Source: JAFGTX01 sp942492225
GTDB lineage: Bacteria; Bacillota; Clostridia; Peptostreptococcales; Acidaminobacteraceae
Length of the DNA: 6,216 bases
NCBI GenBank assembly: GCA_942492225.1
Contig: CALODS010000036.1
Location: 1 to 6,216 of the forward strand
Direction: 5' to 3'
Below the pieces are notes generated by a model. The model was not told the origin of the DNA and ran no database searches. It saw only the letters and a program-made list of their open reading frames with translations. This document shows, in pieces, positions 1 through 5,714 of this stretch; within the stretch, counting starts at the first letter, position 1; each line of letters begins with the position of its first letter. The position numbers and the translations under genes were made by a program.

Positions 1-15
1 ACACAGGTCAATGAT

Positions 16-1155
16 ATGGGTAAACTGTGCGTTACCTTTATTACTGCTGATGACTATAACAAAAAATCAGGGACGGCTTTAATCAACGCTAAAACTGACG
101 GCGAAGCCATCGCCGCATTCTTGAGTGAATACAAAGACTCCCCAGCAACGATAAAATCTTATGCCAAAGAAGTCGAACGGTTATTGCTTTGGTGTATCCA
201 TATTGGCAAGGTCAGTATTTCTAGCATCAAACGGGACCATCTCTTAGCTTATCAGGATTTTTTAAAATCCCCATCACCTAGAAAACTTTGGTGCGGCCCC
301 TGTATGTCACGTCTCAATAAAGATGAATCATTAAATACTAACTGGCGGCCCTTTGTTAAAGCCTTGTCAGGCAATTCAATTAACAAAGCCATTAAAATAT
401 TGGATTCCTTTTTTAATTATTTGGTACAAACTAATTATCTTTCCGGCAACCCTATGGCCGTCGATAGACGCCGTAAACGCCGAAATCATTCAAAGCCTAA
501 AATCATTGATCGCTATTTAGAAATGGATGAAATTCATGCAACATTAGAGGCGCTCAATGATGCAGGACACAGCAAACAGGTCAATGATTATCAAATCATT
601 CGTGCGCGCTATATCGTTTTGTTACTATTTTTTACCGGCCTTCGTATTGCCGAAGCCGCCAACCATCGCATGGGACATTTTATCCAACGCGAAGAAAATT
701 GGTTTTTACGTATCACCGGGAAAGGCAAAAAATTAAGGGAAATTCCTGTTCCTGATGAGTTACTGGATGCTTTAGCAGAATTTCGCTTATTGGCTCGGCT
801 GCCCTCCCCTAGGCCCAAGTTTCGTGAAAAAACACCCTTAATCCCGATGCAAAATTTAAAGCAAGCTATCAGCTGCAGGCGTATCGATCAAATTATACGT
901 TGGGCGTTTAATCTGGGCGCTACGCATTTTGAGCCTAATGAACCTAGGAAAGCCTCTAAACTACGTCAAGCTTCAGCACACTGGTTGCGCCATAGCTATG
1001 TAACCTATTTACTAGACTCTGGTGCCCCATTGAAAGTTGCCCAAGAAAACGCGGGGCATAGTGACATTGGTACCACCATGCATTATTGTCATGTGGCACA
1101 AACAGACAGGCACACGGCGACAAATGCATTGTCGTTATCCAGGAAAGAAAAGTAA
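16..1155 (+). CDS. Tyrosine site-specific recombinase (integrase), TnpI-like position
   Basis: This is a tyrosine recombinase that cuts and rejoins DNA at a specific site through a covalent phosphotyrosine link. An N-terminal SAM-like core-binding domain covers about residues 24-150, ending in the typical YLSGNPM. The catalytic domain follows with a complete active site: R210 (TGLRIAEAA), K236 (TGKGKK), H322 and R325 (HWLRH), H348 (AGHSDIGTT) and nucleophile Y357 (MHYCHV). Nothing suggests inactivation. It ends 15 nt before the Tn3 transposase gene on the same strand. By analogy with tnpI-tnpA of Tn4430 it probably resolves transposition cointegrates (inference), although at 379 aa it is longer than TnpI (about 284 aa). 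The start is uncertain: the frame is open back to base 1, so the true start may lie upstream. The ATG at 16 has only a weak AGG at 5-7. Any resolution site would be expected upstream, outside the window. Confidence 0.93.
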   Translation: MGKLCVTFITADDYNKKSGTALINAKTDGEAIAAFLSEYKDSPATIKSYAKEVERLLLWCIHIGKVSISSIKRDHLLAYQDFLKSPSPRKLWCGPCMSRLNKDESLNTNWRPFVKALSGNSINKAIKILDSFFNYLVQTNYLSGNPMAVDRRRKRRNHSKPKIIDRYLEMDEIHATLEALNDAGHSKQVNDYQIIRARYIVLLLFFTGLRIAEAANHRMGHFIQREENWFLRITGKGKKLREIPVPDELLDALAEFRLLARLPSPRPKFREKTPLIPMQNLKQAISCRRIDQIIRWAFNLGATHFEPNEPRKASKLRQASAHWLRHSYVTYLLDSGAPLKVAQENAGHSDIGTTMHYCHVAQTDRHTATNALSLSRKEK

Positions 1156-1160
1156 AATTG

Positions 1161-1167
1161 AGGAGGT
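1161..1167 (+). promoter_or_regulatory. Strong Shine-Dalgarno sequence of tnpA
   Basis: AGGAGGT lies between the recombinase stop codon (TAA, 1153-1155) and the ATG at 1171. The AGGAGG core ends 4 nt before the ATG, which is slightly close. It fixes the transposase start and supports translation of both genes from one transcript. Confidence 0.85.
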
Positions 1168-1170
1168 ATC

Positions 1171-4100
1171 ATGTCGACCATAGCCCTATTAACAGAAGAT
1201 GAAAAGCTGGCCTATGATTACCCGCCCCTCCTAACAGCAGACGCCCGCGCGTTATGTTTTGCCATAACACCAGAGCTTGCAATTAAACTCAGTCGCTTAC
1301 GTACGCCAACAAATAAAGTTGGGTTCTTATTACAATACGGCTATTTTAAGGTTTGTCAGCGTTTCTTTGTCATCAATCGATTTCGTCAAGAAGATATTGA
1401 TTATGTGGCAAAGCAATTAGACATTCTACCTAGCAGTGTGAATTTGACGCAATATAAAAAGAAAATGCCAATTGTTCATCAGCATGCTATCTTACAAATG
1501 TTAGAGTATAAACCGCTTGATCATGATGCGCTGCCCTGGCTAGAGGAAGAATTACAGCGGCACATTAAAAGGCTCGTCGAGCCAAGGAAATTATTTTTCA
1601 CAGCCCTACAGTTGTTACATGATAGAAAAATCGCCCTGCCCTCTTATCACCTACTATCAGAATTAATCACAAAACATTACTTTGATTATGAGGAAAACTT
1701 ATTAACAATGGTTAAGTCACATTCAACAGTAAAACAACAAGAGAAACTAAATGCGTTACTTGCGGTCAATGAGAAAGCCAATCAAGGACAATTGAATCAG
1801 TTTAAAATGATTAACCAATCCCAGAAACCCAAAGCGATCCAAGCAAGTGTTGAAATCTTCCATCAAATAGCTGATGTATTCAATATCCTATTGCCCCTTA
1901 CTCAAGCGTTAACGTTGACCCCTGAAAGTTGTCATTATTATGCAACTTGGATTAAAAAAGCAAAACTGTCTCAATTAAAACAATTCCCTGATCACAATCG
2001 ACTATTTTTACATTTAACTGCCTTCTGTCAGCACCAATATTATTTAAGACAAGATGCGTTTGTTGATATTTTCATGAAGGCTGTTCAATCGACGAAAAAC
2101 ACCGTTAATGTCAGGCTCAATAAATCGGATCGTTTATCTCGCAAAGAGCGGCGCAATGCAATCCGACATATAACGAATAAAAATCATCATTATCGTGAAC
2201 TCATTGATGAAATTACCGACATTACCCGTTCGTCTGTATTGACGGATTCCGGTAAACTCAATGCTATTACAGCACTATTAGATAAACACCAACAGCAGCA
2301 AACTAAAAAAAGCGACGAGAAATCTAAACTTTTTGAACAATCGCTTGATCGTATCGCCAAGGACAGTGATTATTTTGATACGCTTGAAAAATTATCAATT
2401 AAGTTACAAAACCGAGTCTCTTCTATTCTAAAAATATTGGTATTCAATGAGAATAATTCCAATAAAGCCCTTGTCAGGGCTATTAATTACTTTAGAGAGA
2501 AAGATACAAAACTTGATCACAAGGCGCCCATGGAATTTTTAAATACCGAGGAGAAAAACGCAGTGAAACCTCAAGACACAAACTTCAGAGTATCACTTTA
2601 TAAAGCGCTATTATTTATCCATGTATCGGATGCTATAAAATCTGGAGAATTGAATTTAAAATACTCCTACCGATATTTATCTATTGATGATTACTTAATA
2701 GACAAAACGGTTTGGACAGAAAATAGAGAAAGATTACTTGAAGCAGCAGGCCTCACTGAATTTGCTGACTACAACGCTATTATGCAACAATTGAAGCAAC
2801 TGCTTTGTGAAAAATACGAGCATGTTAATCAACGATTTGAAGCGCAGTTAAATCCCTATCTTTCCTTTAACAAAGAAGGTAAATTTCATATCACAACCCC
2901 GGCGCTGGAGGATAAGCAAACAGAGCATATTGCCACACTACTTGATCCATCTCGTCAGGTATCAATTTTAAAAATTCTAAGTGAAGTGAATAGAACAACA
3001 CAATTTACAAAATGCTTTACGCACCATAATATTAAAAATGCAAAGCGTTTCAGTCATGATGAGGTATGTCTGGCTGGCATTATTGGGCTCGGGTGTAATA
3101 TTGGCGTCCCGAAGATGGGCCTCATCTCAGCGGGTCTTAACCCAAACACCCTAAAAAATACAGTCAATTGGTATTTTAGCCAAAAAGCCCTTGAACAAGC
3201 CAATAATCAGATCATTCTGCTCATCAATAAACTGTCATTACCCAATGTATTTATTGTTGATGAATCTCATCGACACAGTTCAAGTGATGGCCGAAAAGTT
3301 AACGTTGCTGTAGACTCCTTACTCGCTAATTTTTCATTTAAGTATTTTGGTAAAGACAAAGGTGTTAGCATTTATACCTTTATTGATGAACGACAAGTCT
3401 TGTTTCATTCAACTGTGATCAGTAGCTCTGATCGAGAAGCTGCCTACGTCATCGATGGGCTCAATAAAAATGATGTCATTAAGACCGATATTCACTCTAC
3501 AGATACGCATGGCTATACTGAATTGATCTTCGCTGCCACACACTTTATGAGAACGACTTTTGCTCCGCGTATAAAAAATATTGCCAAACAATGTATCTAT
3601 GGCTTTTCCTCTAAATCAACCTACGAGAAAAAAGGCCATAAAATATTACCAAGTCGACCCATCAGGCAAAAGTTAATTGCTCATCATTGGGATGATATGT
3701 TGCGTTTTATGGCAACCATTAAGCTGAAACACGTGAGCGCATCACAATTGTTCAAACGGCTAAGCTCTTATGCTAGAAATAATCCACTTTACAAAGCAAT
3801 GAAGGAATTTGGCCGAATCATCAAATCACTCTTTATTCTTACCTATATTGATGATATGAAACTACGTCAACGGATTGAAAAGCAACTTAATCGTATTGAG
3901 CTATCTAATAAATTTTCTAATGCCGTGTTTTATGCCAATAATAGAGAATTTAAACAAGCCTCTTCTGATGAGCAAAACATTGCTGTTGCCTGTAAAGTGC
4001 TCATTCAAAATAGTATTGTGCTGTGGAATTATTTATATTTATCACAATTATTAACAAACTGTCGTAGTGATCAGGAACGCTTAGAAATAGTTGGCCTAAT

Positions 4101-4224
4101 AAGAGAGGGCTCAGTGATGACCTGGGGCCATGTGAATTTGCACGGAGAGTTTGATTTTCGTCGTCCTGCGGCTAATGATAGCGCATTTGATATGGATAAA
4201 ATACTGTCATTAAAACTGGCATAG
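1171..4224 (+). CDS. tnpA: Tn3-family transposase TnpA (DDE)
   Basis: This is a full-length Tn3-family transposase of 1017 aa, the usual 950-1020. These enzymes bind 38-48 bp terminal inverted repeats and carry out replicative transposition through a cointegrate. The N-terminal DNA-binding region (DUF4158 type) shows GFLLQYGYFKVCQRFF and FRQEDIDYVAKQL at about residues 50-85. The catalytic core starts near residue 590. The inferred DDE triad is D706 (HSSSDGRK), D778 (STDTHGYTE) and E910 (LNRIELSN). The D-D spacing of 72 and D-E spacing of 132 are close to Tn4430 (72 and 130, from memory). Further family motifs are APRIKNI after the second D, IVLWNYLYL near 947-955 and MTWGHVNLHGEFDF near 983-996. 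The frame is intact, so the protein is probably functional. It is coupled to the upstream recombinase and is followed after 14 nt by a co-directional gene, whereas many Tn3 elements end right after tnpA. Confidence 0.97.
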   Translation: MSTIALLTEDEKLAYDYPPLLTADARALCFAITPELAIKLSRLRTPTNKVGFLLQYGYFKVCQRFFVINRFRQEDIDYVAKQLDILPSSVNLTQYKKKMPIVHQHAILQMLEYKPLDHDALPWLEEELQRHIKRLVEPRKLFFTALQLLHDRKIALPSYHLLSELITKHYFDYEENLLTMVKSHSTVKQQEKLNALLAVNEKANQGQLNQFKMINQSQKPKAIQASVEIFHQIADVFNILLPLTQALTLTPESCHYYATWIKKAKLSQLKQFPDHNRLFLHLTAFCQHQYYLRQDAFVDIFMKAVQSTKNTVNVRLNKSDRLSRKERRNAIRHITNKNHHYRELIDEITDITRSSVLTDSGKLNAITALLDKHQQQQTKKSDEKSKLFEQSLDRIAKDSDYFDTLEKLSIKLQNRVSSILKILVFNENNSNKALVRAINYFREKDTKLDHKAPMEFLNTEEKNAVKPQDTNFRVSLYKALLFIHVSDAIKSGELNLKYSYRYLSIDDYLIDKTVWTENRERLLEAAGLTEFADYNAIMQQLKQLLCEKYEHVNQRFEAQLNPYLSFNKEGKFHITTPALEDKQTEHIATLLDPSRQVSILKILSEVNRTTQFTKCFTHHNIKNAKRFSHDEVCLAGIIGLGCNIGVPKMGLISAGLNPNTLKNTVNWYFSQKALEQANNQIILLINKLSLPNVFIVDESHRHSSSDGRKVNVAVDSLLANFSFKYFGKDKGVSIYTFIDERQVLFHSTVISSSDREAAYVIDGLNKNDVIKTDIHSTDTHGYTELIFAATHFMRTTFAPRIKNIAKQCIYGFSSKSTYEKKGHKILPSRPIRQKLIAHHWDDMLRFMATIKLKHVSASQLFKRLSSYARNNPLYKAMKEFGRIIKSLFILTYIDDMKLRQRIEKQLNRIELSNKFSNAVFYANNREFKQASSDEQNIAVACKVLIQNSIVLWNYLYLSQLLTNCRSDQERLEIVGLIREGSVMTWGHVNLHGEFDFRRPAANDSAFDMDKILSLKLA

Positions 4225-4227
4225 GCT

Positions 4228-4232
4228 AGGAT
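4228..4232 (+). promoter_or_regulatory. Shine-Dalgarno sequence of the 180-aa gene
   Basis: AGGAT lies just after the tnpA stop codon (TAG, 4222-4224). Its AGG ends 8 nt before the ATG at 4239. It is modest in strength but well placed, and it supports that start and co-expression with tnpA. Confidence 0.6.
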
Positions 4233-4238
4233 AAAATT

Positions 4239-4781
4239 ATGGACTATACCCATCTATTTAACGAACTTCAGAAAGCTAGTGTCTTTGATCTCTATCGGTT
4301 ACATGTGGCCATAGGAAATGAATTAGAAAACCCAAAGCGTATTTTACATCTTAAGCAAAAACTTAGGATCGGGATGGAGCTAAGTTATTTCTATCATGTT
4401 GAAAACAGGTTAGTTAAAGCTAAGTTGCTTGATATGAATCAAAAGAAAGTGGTGGTGCTAGACCATGAACAAAACAAGCGATTTGTTATCCCTTATTATA
4501 TGCTCAATATCGATGGCACAGATACTGAGATTTATGAATCTAAGAGTACTAAGTCATTAACCGCAAATACACTAAAAGTTGGTGACCGCGTTGGCTTCAT
4601 CAATAAAGATGGCGACAACATCGCCGGCATTATTAAGAGGATCAATCATAAAACAGTAACATTAGAAACAAATTCCGGTCATCAATGGCGAGTTGCTTAC
4701 TCATTTTTATATAGAATTCACGATGCCGAAAAATCTATGCATACATTGCAAAATGAAAGTTTATCAGATGGGAGGCCATAA
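4239..4781 (+). CDS. Conserved protein of unknown function with two SH3/KOW-like repeats
   Basis: I cannot give this 180-aa protein a function. Residues 1-40 look helical (FNELQKASVFDLYRLHVAIG). Two repeats of about 40-50 residues follow. Repeat 1 (41-91) opens LRIGMELSYF and ends IPYYMLN. Repeat 2 (111-150) opens LKVGDRVGF and ends VAYSFLYRI. Both share a pattern of L-[RK]-[IV]-G, hydrophobic strands, a charged turn, a KVVVL or KTVTL strand and a closing aromatic YYML or YSFL segment. This fits small SH3-like barrels of the KOW/Tudor type, which often bind nucleic acid or protein (inference from pattern only). There is no signal peptide or membrane segment, so it is probably cytoplasmic. From memory, similar proteins open with a DLYRLHVAIG-like segment. 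It starts 14 nt after tnpA and its stop overlaps the next start by 1 nt (TAATG). It may be a passenger gene or an accessory to transposition. Confidence 0.85.
   Translation: MDYTHLFNELQKASVFDLYRLHVAIGNELENPKRILHLKQKLRIGMELSYFYHVENRLVKAKLLDMNQKKVVVLDHEQNKRFVIPYYMLNIDGTDTEIYESKSTKSLTANTLKVGDRVGFINKDGDNIAGIIKRINHKTVTLETNSGHQWRVAYSFLYRIHDAEKSMHTLQNESLSDGRP
4770..4775 (+). promoter_or_regulatory. Shine-Dalgarno sequence of the 186-aa gene
   Basis: GGGAGG lies inside the last codons of the upstream gene, 5 nt before the ATG at 4781. With the TAATG stop-start overlap it fixes the start and indicates translational coupling of the two genes. Confidence 0.8.
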
Positions 4782-5341
4782 TGAGCGAGTATCAATATTA
4801 TGAATTTTGTAAAATTAATGCGCCTTTAACATCAGATGCCAGAAAAAAAATGTATTCATTATCCAGTCGTGCAAACGTTACTACGCATGGTGCATCCTAT
4901 GTGTATAATTACGGAGATTTTCGAGGTAATTCAAAGGAGCTGTTGTTAAAATATTTTGACATATTTTTTTATATCAGCAATTTTGGCTGCATACAACTTA
5001 TGCTTAAATATAGGGATCAAGAAGTTAATACTAGCGAATTAGAAAAGTATTGCGCCAAACATGTTGTCAGTTGTGAAACACAGAATGCTTATGTTGTATT
5101 GGATATCAACTATAGCAATGAAGATGGATTTGGCTGGGTTGAAGGTGAAGGAATGTTGCCTGATCTGCTACCGTTATATGATGAGATTAAAGCAGGAAAT
5201 TATCAATTCCTGCGCTTAGTTGCTGGTGCTAACAACGCAAATACTAACAGCTCCCTTGAAAATAATTCTGGCCTTGGCCTATCGCAGGCACAGGAAGCTT
5301 TTTTCAAGTACGCTGGAATTGATCATCATAATGTCTCCTGA
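4781..5341 (+). CDS. Conserved protein of unknown function (MSEYQYYEF family), probably C-terminally shortened
   Basis: This 186-aa protein starts MSEYQYYEF and continues APLTSDARKKMYSLSSRA, YNYGDFRGN (residues 42-50), KYFDIFFYISNFGCIQLML (57-75) and a YVVLDINYSNEDGFGWVEG segment (104-122). From memory this matches a widespread bacterial family of unknown function with the pattern MSEYQYYEF..IDRPLT, Y.WGDF.G, MERYFDA..Y.ANWGT..LML, but I recall no named domain. In longer relatives I remember, a GLG-[ST]-L followed by a helix, as in SGLGLSQAQEAFFKYAGI (163-180), is followed by more sequence. Here the protein stops 6 residues later, so the C-terminus may be lost. Low-complexity NNANTNSSLENN (151-162) looks like a linker. 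No signal peptide or membrane segment is evident. It overlaps the preceding gene by 1 nt and is the last gene of the transposase operon, so the two proteins may act together. Confidence 0.8.
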   Translation: MSEYQYYEFCKINAPLTSDARKKMYSLSSRANVTTHGASYVYNYGDFRGNSKELLLKYFDIFFYISNFGCIQLMLKYRDQEVNTSELEKYCAKHVVSCETQNAYVVLDINYSNEDGFGWVEGEGMLPDLLPLYDEIKAGNYQFLRLVAGANNANTNSSLENNSGLGLSQAQEAFFKYAGIDHHNVS

Positions 5342-5347
5342 GAGTGA

Positions 5348-5372
5348 CACTTTTGGAGGAGCACTTTTGGAG
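5348..5372 (+). repeat. Tandem pair of CACTTTTGGAG
   Basis: The 11-bp word CACTTTTGGAG occurs at 5348-5358 and again at 5362-5372, separated by 3 nt. It could be a pair of protein-binding sites or a small slippage duplication. No function can be assigned. Confidence 0.6.
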
Positions 5373-5389
5373 TTTGGCTCAATAAATTG

Positions 5390-5410
5390 ATGAAATTGGC
5401 CTAATTTCAT
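5390..5410. repeat. Perfect inverted repeat, 8-bp arms, 5-nt spacer
   Basis: ATGAAATT (5390-5397) and AATTTCAT (5403-5410) are exact reverse complements around GGCCT. The palindrome ends 8 nt before the DUF2442 start, so it could be an operator for that gene or part of a recombination site. The stem is AT-rich and no U-run follows, which argues against a terminator. Confidence 0.55.
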
Positions 5411-5413
5411 ACA

Positions 5414-5442
5414 AATGAATGAAACTTTTCTCCGAATATGTC
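5414..5442 (+). repeat. 29-bp direct repeat, copy 1 (over the DUF2442 start)
   Basis: It begins AATGAATGAAACTTTT and ends CCGAATATGTC. It is identical over all 29 bases to 5677-5705, and the flanking bases differ on both sides. It spans the 5 nt before the ATG and the first eight codons (MKLFSEYV) of the DUF2442 gene. I see no internal dyad symmetry and no clear match to a dif-type 11-6-11 site. Confidence 0.95.
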
Positions 5443-5649
5443 AGCGGAGCCCTTCATCTTCAGTTTGATGATGGTAGCCAAGGCAATGTTGATGTCTCAA
5501 AGCTTATTCCATTTAAGGGTATCTTTGAACCATTAAAAAATAGAGACTTCTTCTCTCGTGTATCTCTAAACCGTGATATTGGCACAATTTGTTGGGAAAA
5601 TGGTGCTGATTTATCACCATCTTTACTTCACGACAACGTTAAAGGGTAG
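5419..5649 (+). CDS. DUF2442-type small protein (possible orphan antitoxin-like partner)
   Basis: This 76-aa protein matches the DUF2442 pattern as I know it: LHLQFDDGSQGNVDVSKL (residues 12-29), then GIFEPLKNRDFFSRV (34-48) and the signature GTICWENGADLSP (55-67). DUF2442 proteins are about 70-90 aa and are often encoded beside DUF4160 proteins in a putative toxin-antitoxin-like pair. No DUF4160 gene is visible here, so it is an orphan within the window. The start is forced by a TGA at 5416-5418 immediately before the ATG. No Shine-Dalgarno sequence precedes it, so translation may be weak, or the native 5' end was replaced. The start lies inside copy 1 of the 29-bp direct repeat, and copy 2 lies 28 nt after the stop codon. 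The C-terminus looks complete for the family. Confidence 0.8.
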   Translation: MKLFSEYVSGALHLQFDDGSQGNVDVSKLIPFKGIFEPLKNRDFFSRVSLNRDIGTICWENGADLSPSLLHDNVKG

Positions 5650-5676
5650 ATATATCAGCACTGGCGATTAGCCTGT
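5650..5676 (+). other. Short spacer after DUF2442, no feature seen
   Basis: This is 27 nt between the DUF2442 stop codon and copy 2 of the 29-bp repeat. A very small GGC-GATTA-GCC hairpin can be drawn at 5663-5673. Its 3-bp stem and lack of a T-run make it unconvincing as a terminator. Confidence 0.4.
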
Positions 5677-5705
5677 AATGAATGAAACTTTTCTCCGAAT
5701 ATGTC
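5677..5705 (+). repeat. 29-bp direct repeat, copy 2 (downstream of DUF2442)
   Basis: This is an exact second copy of 5414-5442, in the same orientation and offset by 263 bp. Read in the DUF2442 frame it would restart MKLFSEYV and then run AKPINRI to a stop, so it can be seen as a fragment of a second DUF2442 start. It ends 9 nt before the recognisable end of the decayed minus-strand transposase, so it lies at a junction between two kinds of DNA. Confidence 0.95.
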
Positions 5706-5714
5706 GCCAAACCC

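Larger units (their letters stand above)
5342..5418 (+). other. Intergenic stretch with short tandem and inverted repeats
   Basis: This 77-nt gap separates the transposase operon from the DUF2442 gene. It holds two direct copies of CACTTTTGGAG at 5348-5358 and 5362-5372 (14-nt period) and a perfect palindrome at 5390-5410. I see no convincing promoter, no GC-rich terminator with a T-run and no Tn3-type terminal inverted repeat. Base order changes abruptly after the upstream stop codon, so a recombination junction may lie here. Confidence 0.5.

Noticed and set aside
3..588. A 13-bp direct repeat (ACAGGTCAATGAT) at 3-15 and 576-588.
   Set aside because: A single 13-mer repeat is within chance expectation for 6 kb. 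The second copy lies inside the recombinase coding sequence as QVND, with no other sign of a site.
609..818. Minus-strand open frame of 69 codons opposite the recombinase gene.
   Set aside because: It is antisense to a well-supported catalytic domain and has no recognisable family features or ribosome binding site.
2466..2481. Hairpin AGCCCT-TGTC-AGGGCT inside tnpA.
   Set aside because: Its 6-bp stem in coding sequence has no T-run and no nearby gene boundary, so it is most likely chance.
3409..4253. Two 60-codon minus-strand open frames opposite the end of tnpA (3409-3591 and 4071-4253).
   Set aside because: They lie opposite conserved transposase motifs and have no family resemblance.
5331..5390. 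Short frame MSPESDTFGG... across the end of the 186-aa gene, as a possible frameshifted continuation.
   Set aside because: It has only about 19 codons before a stop and I recognise no similarity to the longer family members, so a frameshift cannot be supported.
5414..5705. The 29-bp repeats as dif/pdif (XerC/XerD) sites.
   Set aside because: The 11-6-11 half-site pattern and the TTATGTTAAAT-like arm are not visible. Only the layout is similar.
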